A stretch of 51,659 nt of DNA, taken from positions 1-51,659 of the forward strand of contig JBFMFB010000015.1 of assembly GCA_040752115.1 (NCBI GenBank), given 5' to 3'. The notes beneath the pieces were generated by a model. That model ran no database searches, was not told the DNA's origin, and worked only from the letters and a program-made list of their open reading frames with translations. This stretch comes from JBFMFB01 sp040752115 (GTDB taxonomy: Bacteria > Pseudomonadota > Gammaproteobacteria > Burkholderiales > Sulfuricellaceae). The position numbers and the translations under genes are program-made. Within the stretch, counting starts at the first letter, position 1. The number at the start of each line of letters is the position of its first letter. Positions 51,576 through 51,659 of the stretch are shown here, piece by piece.

Positions 51576-51659
51576 GAAACCTTGCTTCTGTTACTTAGCT
51601 GTTACATGGCGCTTTCATTTGCTGCGATATTGCCACTGTAACTTGTTGTATTAGCTCCA

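Overview
The window reads as chromosome of a GC-rich betaproteobacterium, most likely of the Nitrosomonadales type. The evidence is a complete exosortase-A (XrtA/PEP-CTERM) exopolysaccharide locus, a 6S RNA gene between zapA and a 5-formyltetrahydrofolate cyclo-ligase, and the conserved blocks miaB-phoH-ybeY-corC and tRNA-Gln-prs-rplY-pth-ychF.

Region 1 (1-10.8 kb): a non-coding, hairpin-rich repeat (1-640) precedes a minus-strand operon for an XrtA-type polysaccharide. In transcription order it encodes outer-membrane export lipoprotein, chain-length determinant, tyrosine autokinase, outer-membrane barrel, ATPase, WecB epimerase, polysaccharide deacetylase, FemAB-like protein and glycosyltransferase. 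The exosortase itself is not in the window. Region 2 (11.2-16.0 kb): a divergent plus-strand operon with a PrsT-type TPR lipoprotein, a UGT-like glycosyltransferase and a membrane-anchored hexapeptide acyltransferase.

Region 3 (16.2-29.7 kb): two PEP-CTERM protein genes, each behind a recognisable sigma-54 (-24/-12) promoter, enclose a two-gene unit. That unit encodes a FeeM-like N-acyl amino acid synthase and a ThiF-E1/nitroreductase fusion. Then come prsK-prsR-prsT (sensor kinase, sigma-54 activator, second TPR lipoprotein) and an EpsB-type sugar transferase gene broken by one extra base in a 7-base homopolymer. PrsK-PrsR plus RpoN probably drive the two PEP-CTERM genes.

Region 4 (29.8-42.7 kb): housekeeping genes (ZapB-like/ZapA, 6S RNA, folate cyclo-ligase, EVE protein, TSUP transporter, tri-haem cytochrome c, CorC-YbeY-PhoH-MiaB, three tRNAs, YchF, Pth, L25, Prs). 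Two palindromic intergenic elements lie among them. The last gene is a phosphoribulokinase homologue that has lost its Walker-A threonines and its Walker-B-type glutamate.

Region 5 (42.9 kb to the end): a mobile element sits in the anticodon loop of a tRNA(CAU) gene, of which only the 3' half remains at the left edge. It carries a tyrosine integrase, an AlpA-like regulator, a primase/helicase-like replication protein, a repeat cluster that looks like a replication origin, six small genes of mostly unknown function, and its own complete tRNA(CAU). No capsid or tail genes are present, so it resembles a P4-like satellite or small integrative element. Its right end is not seen.
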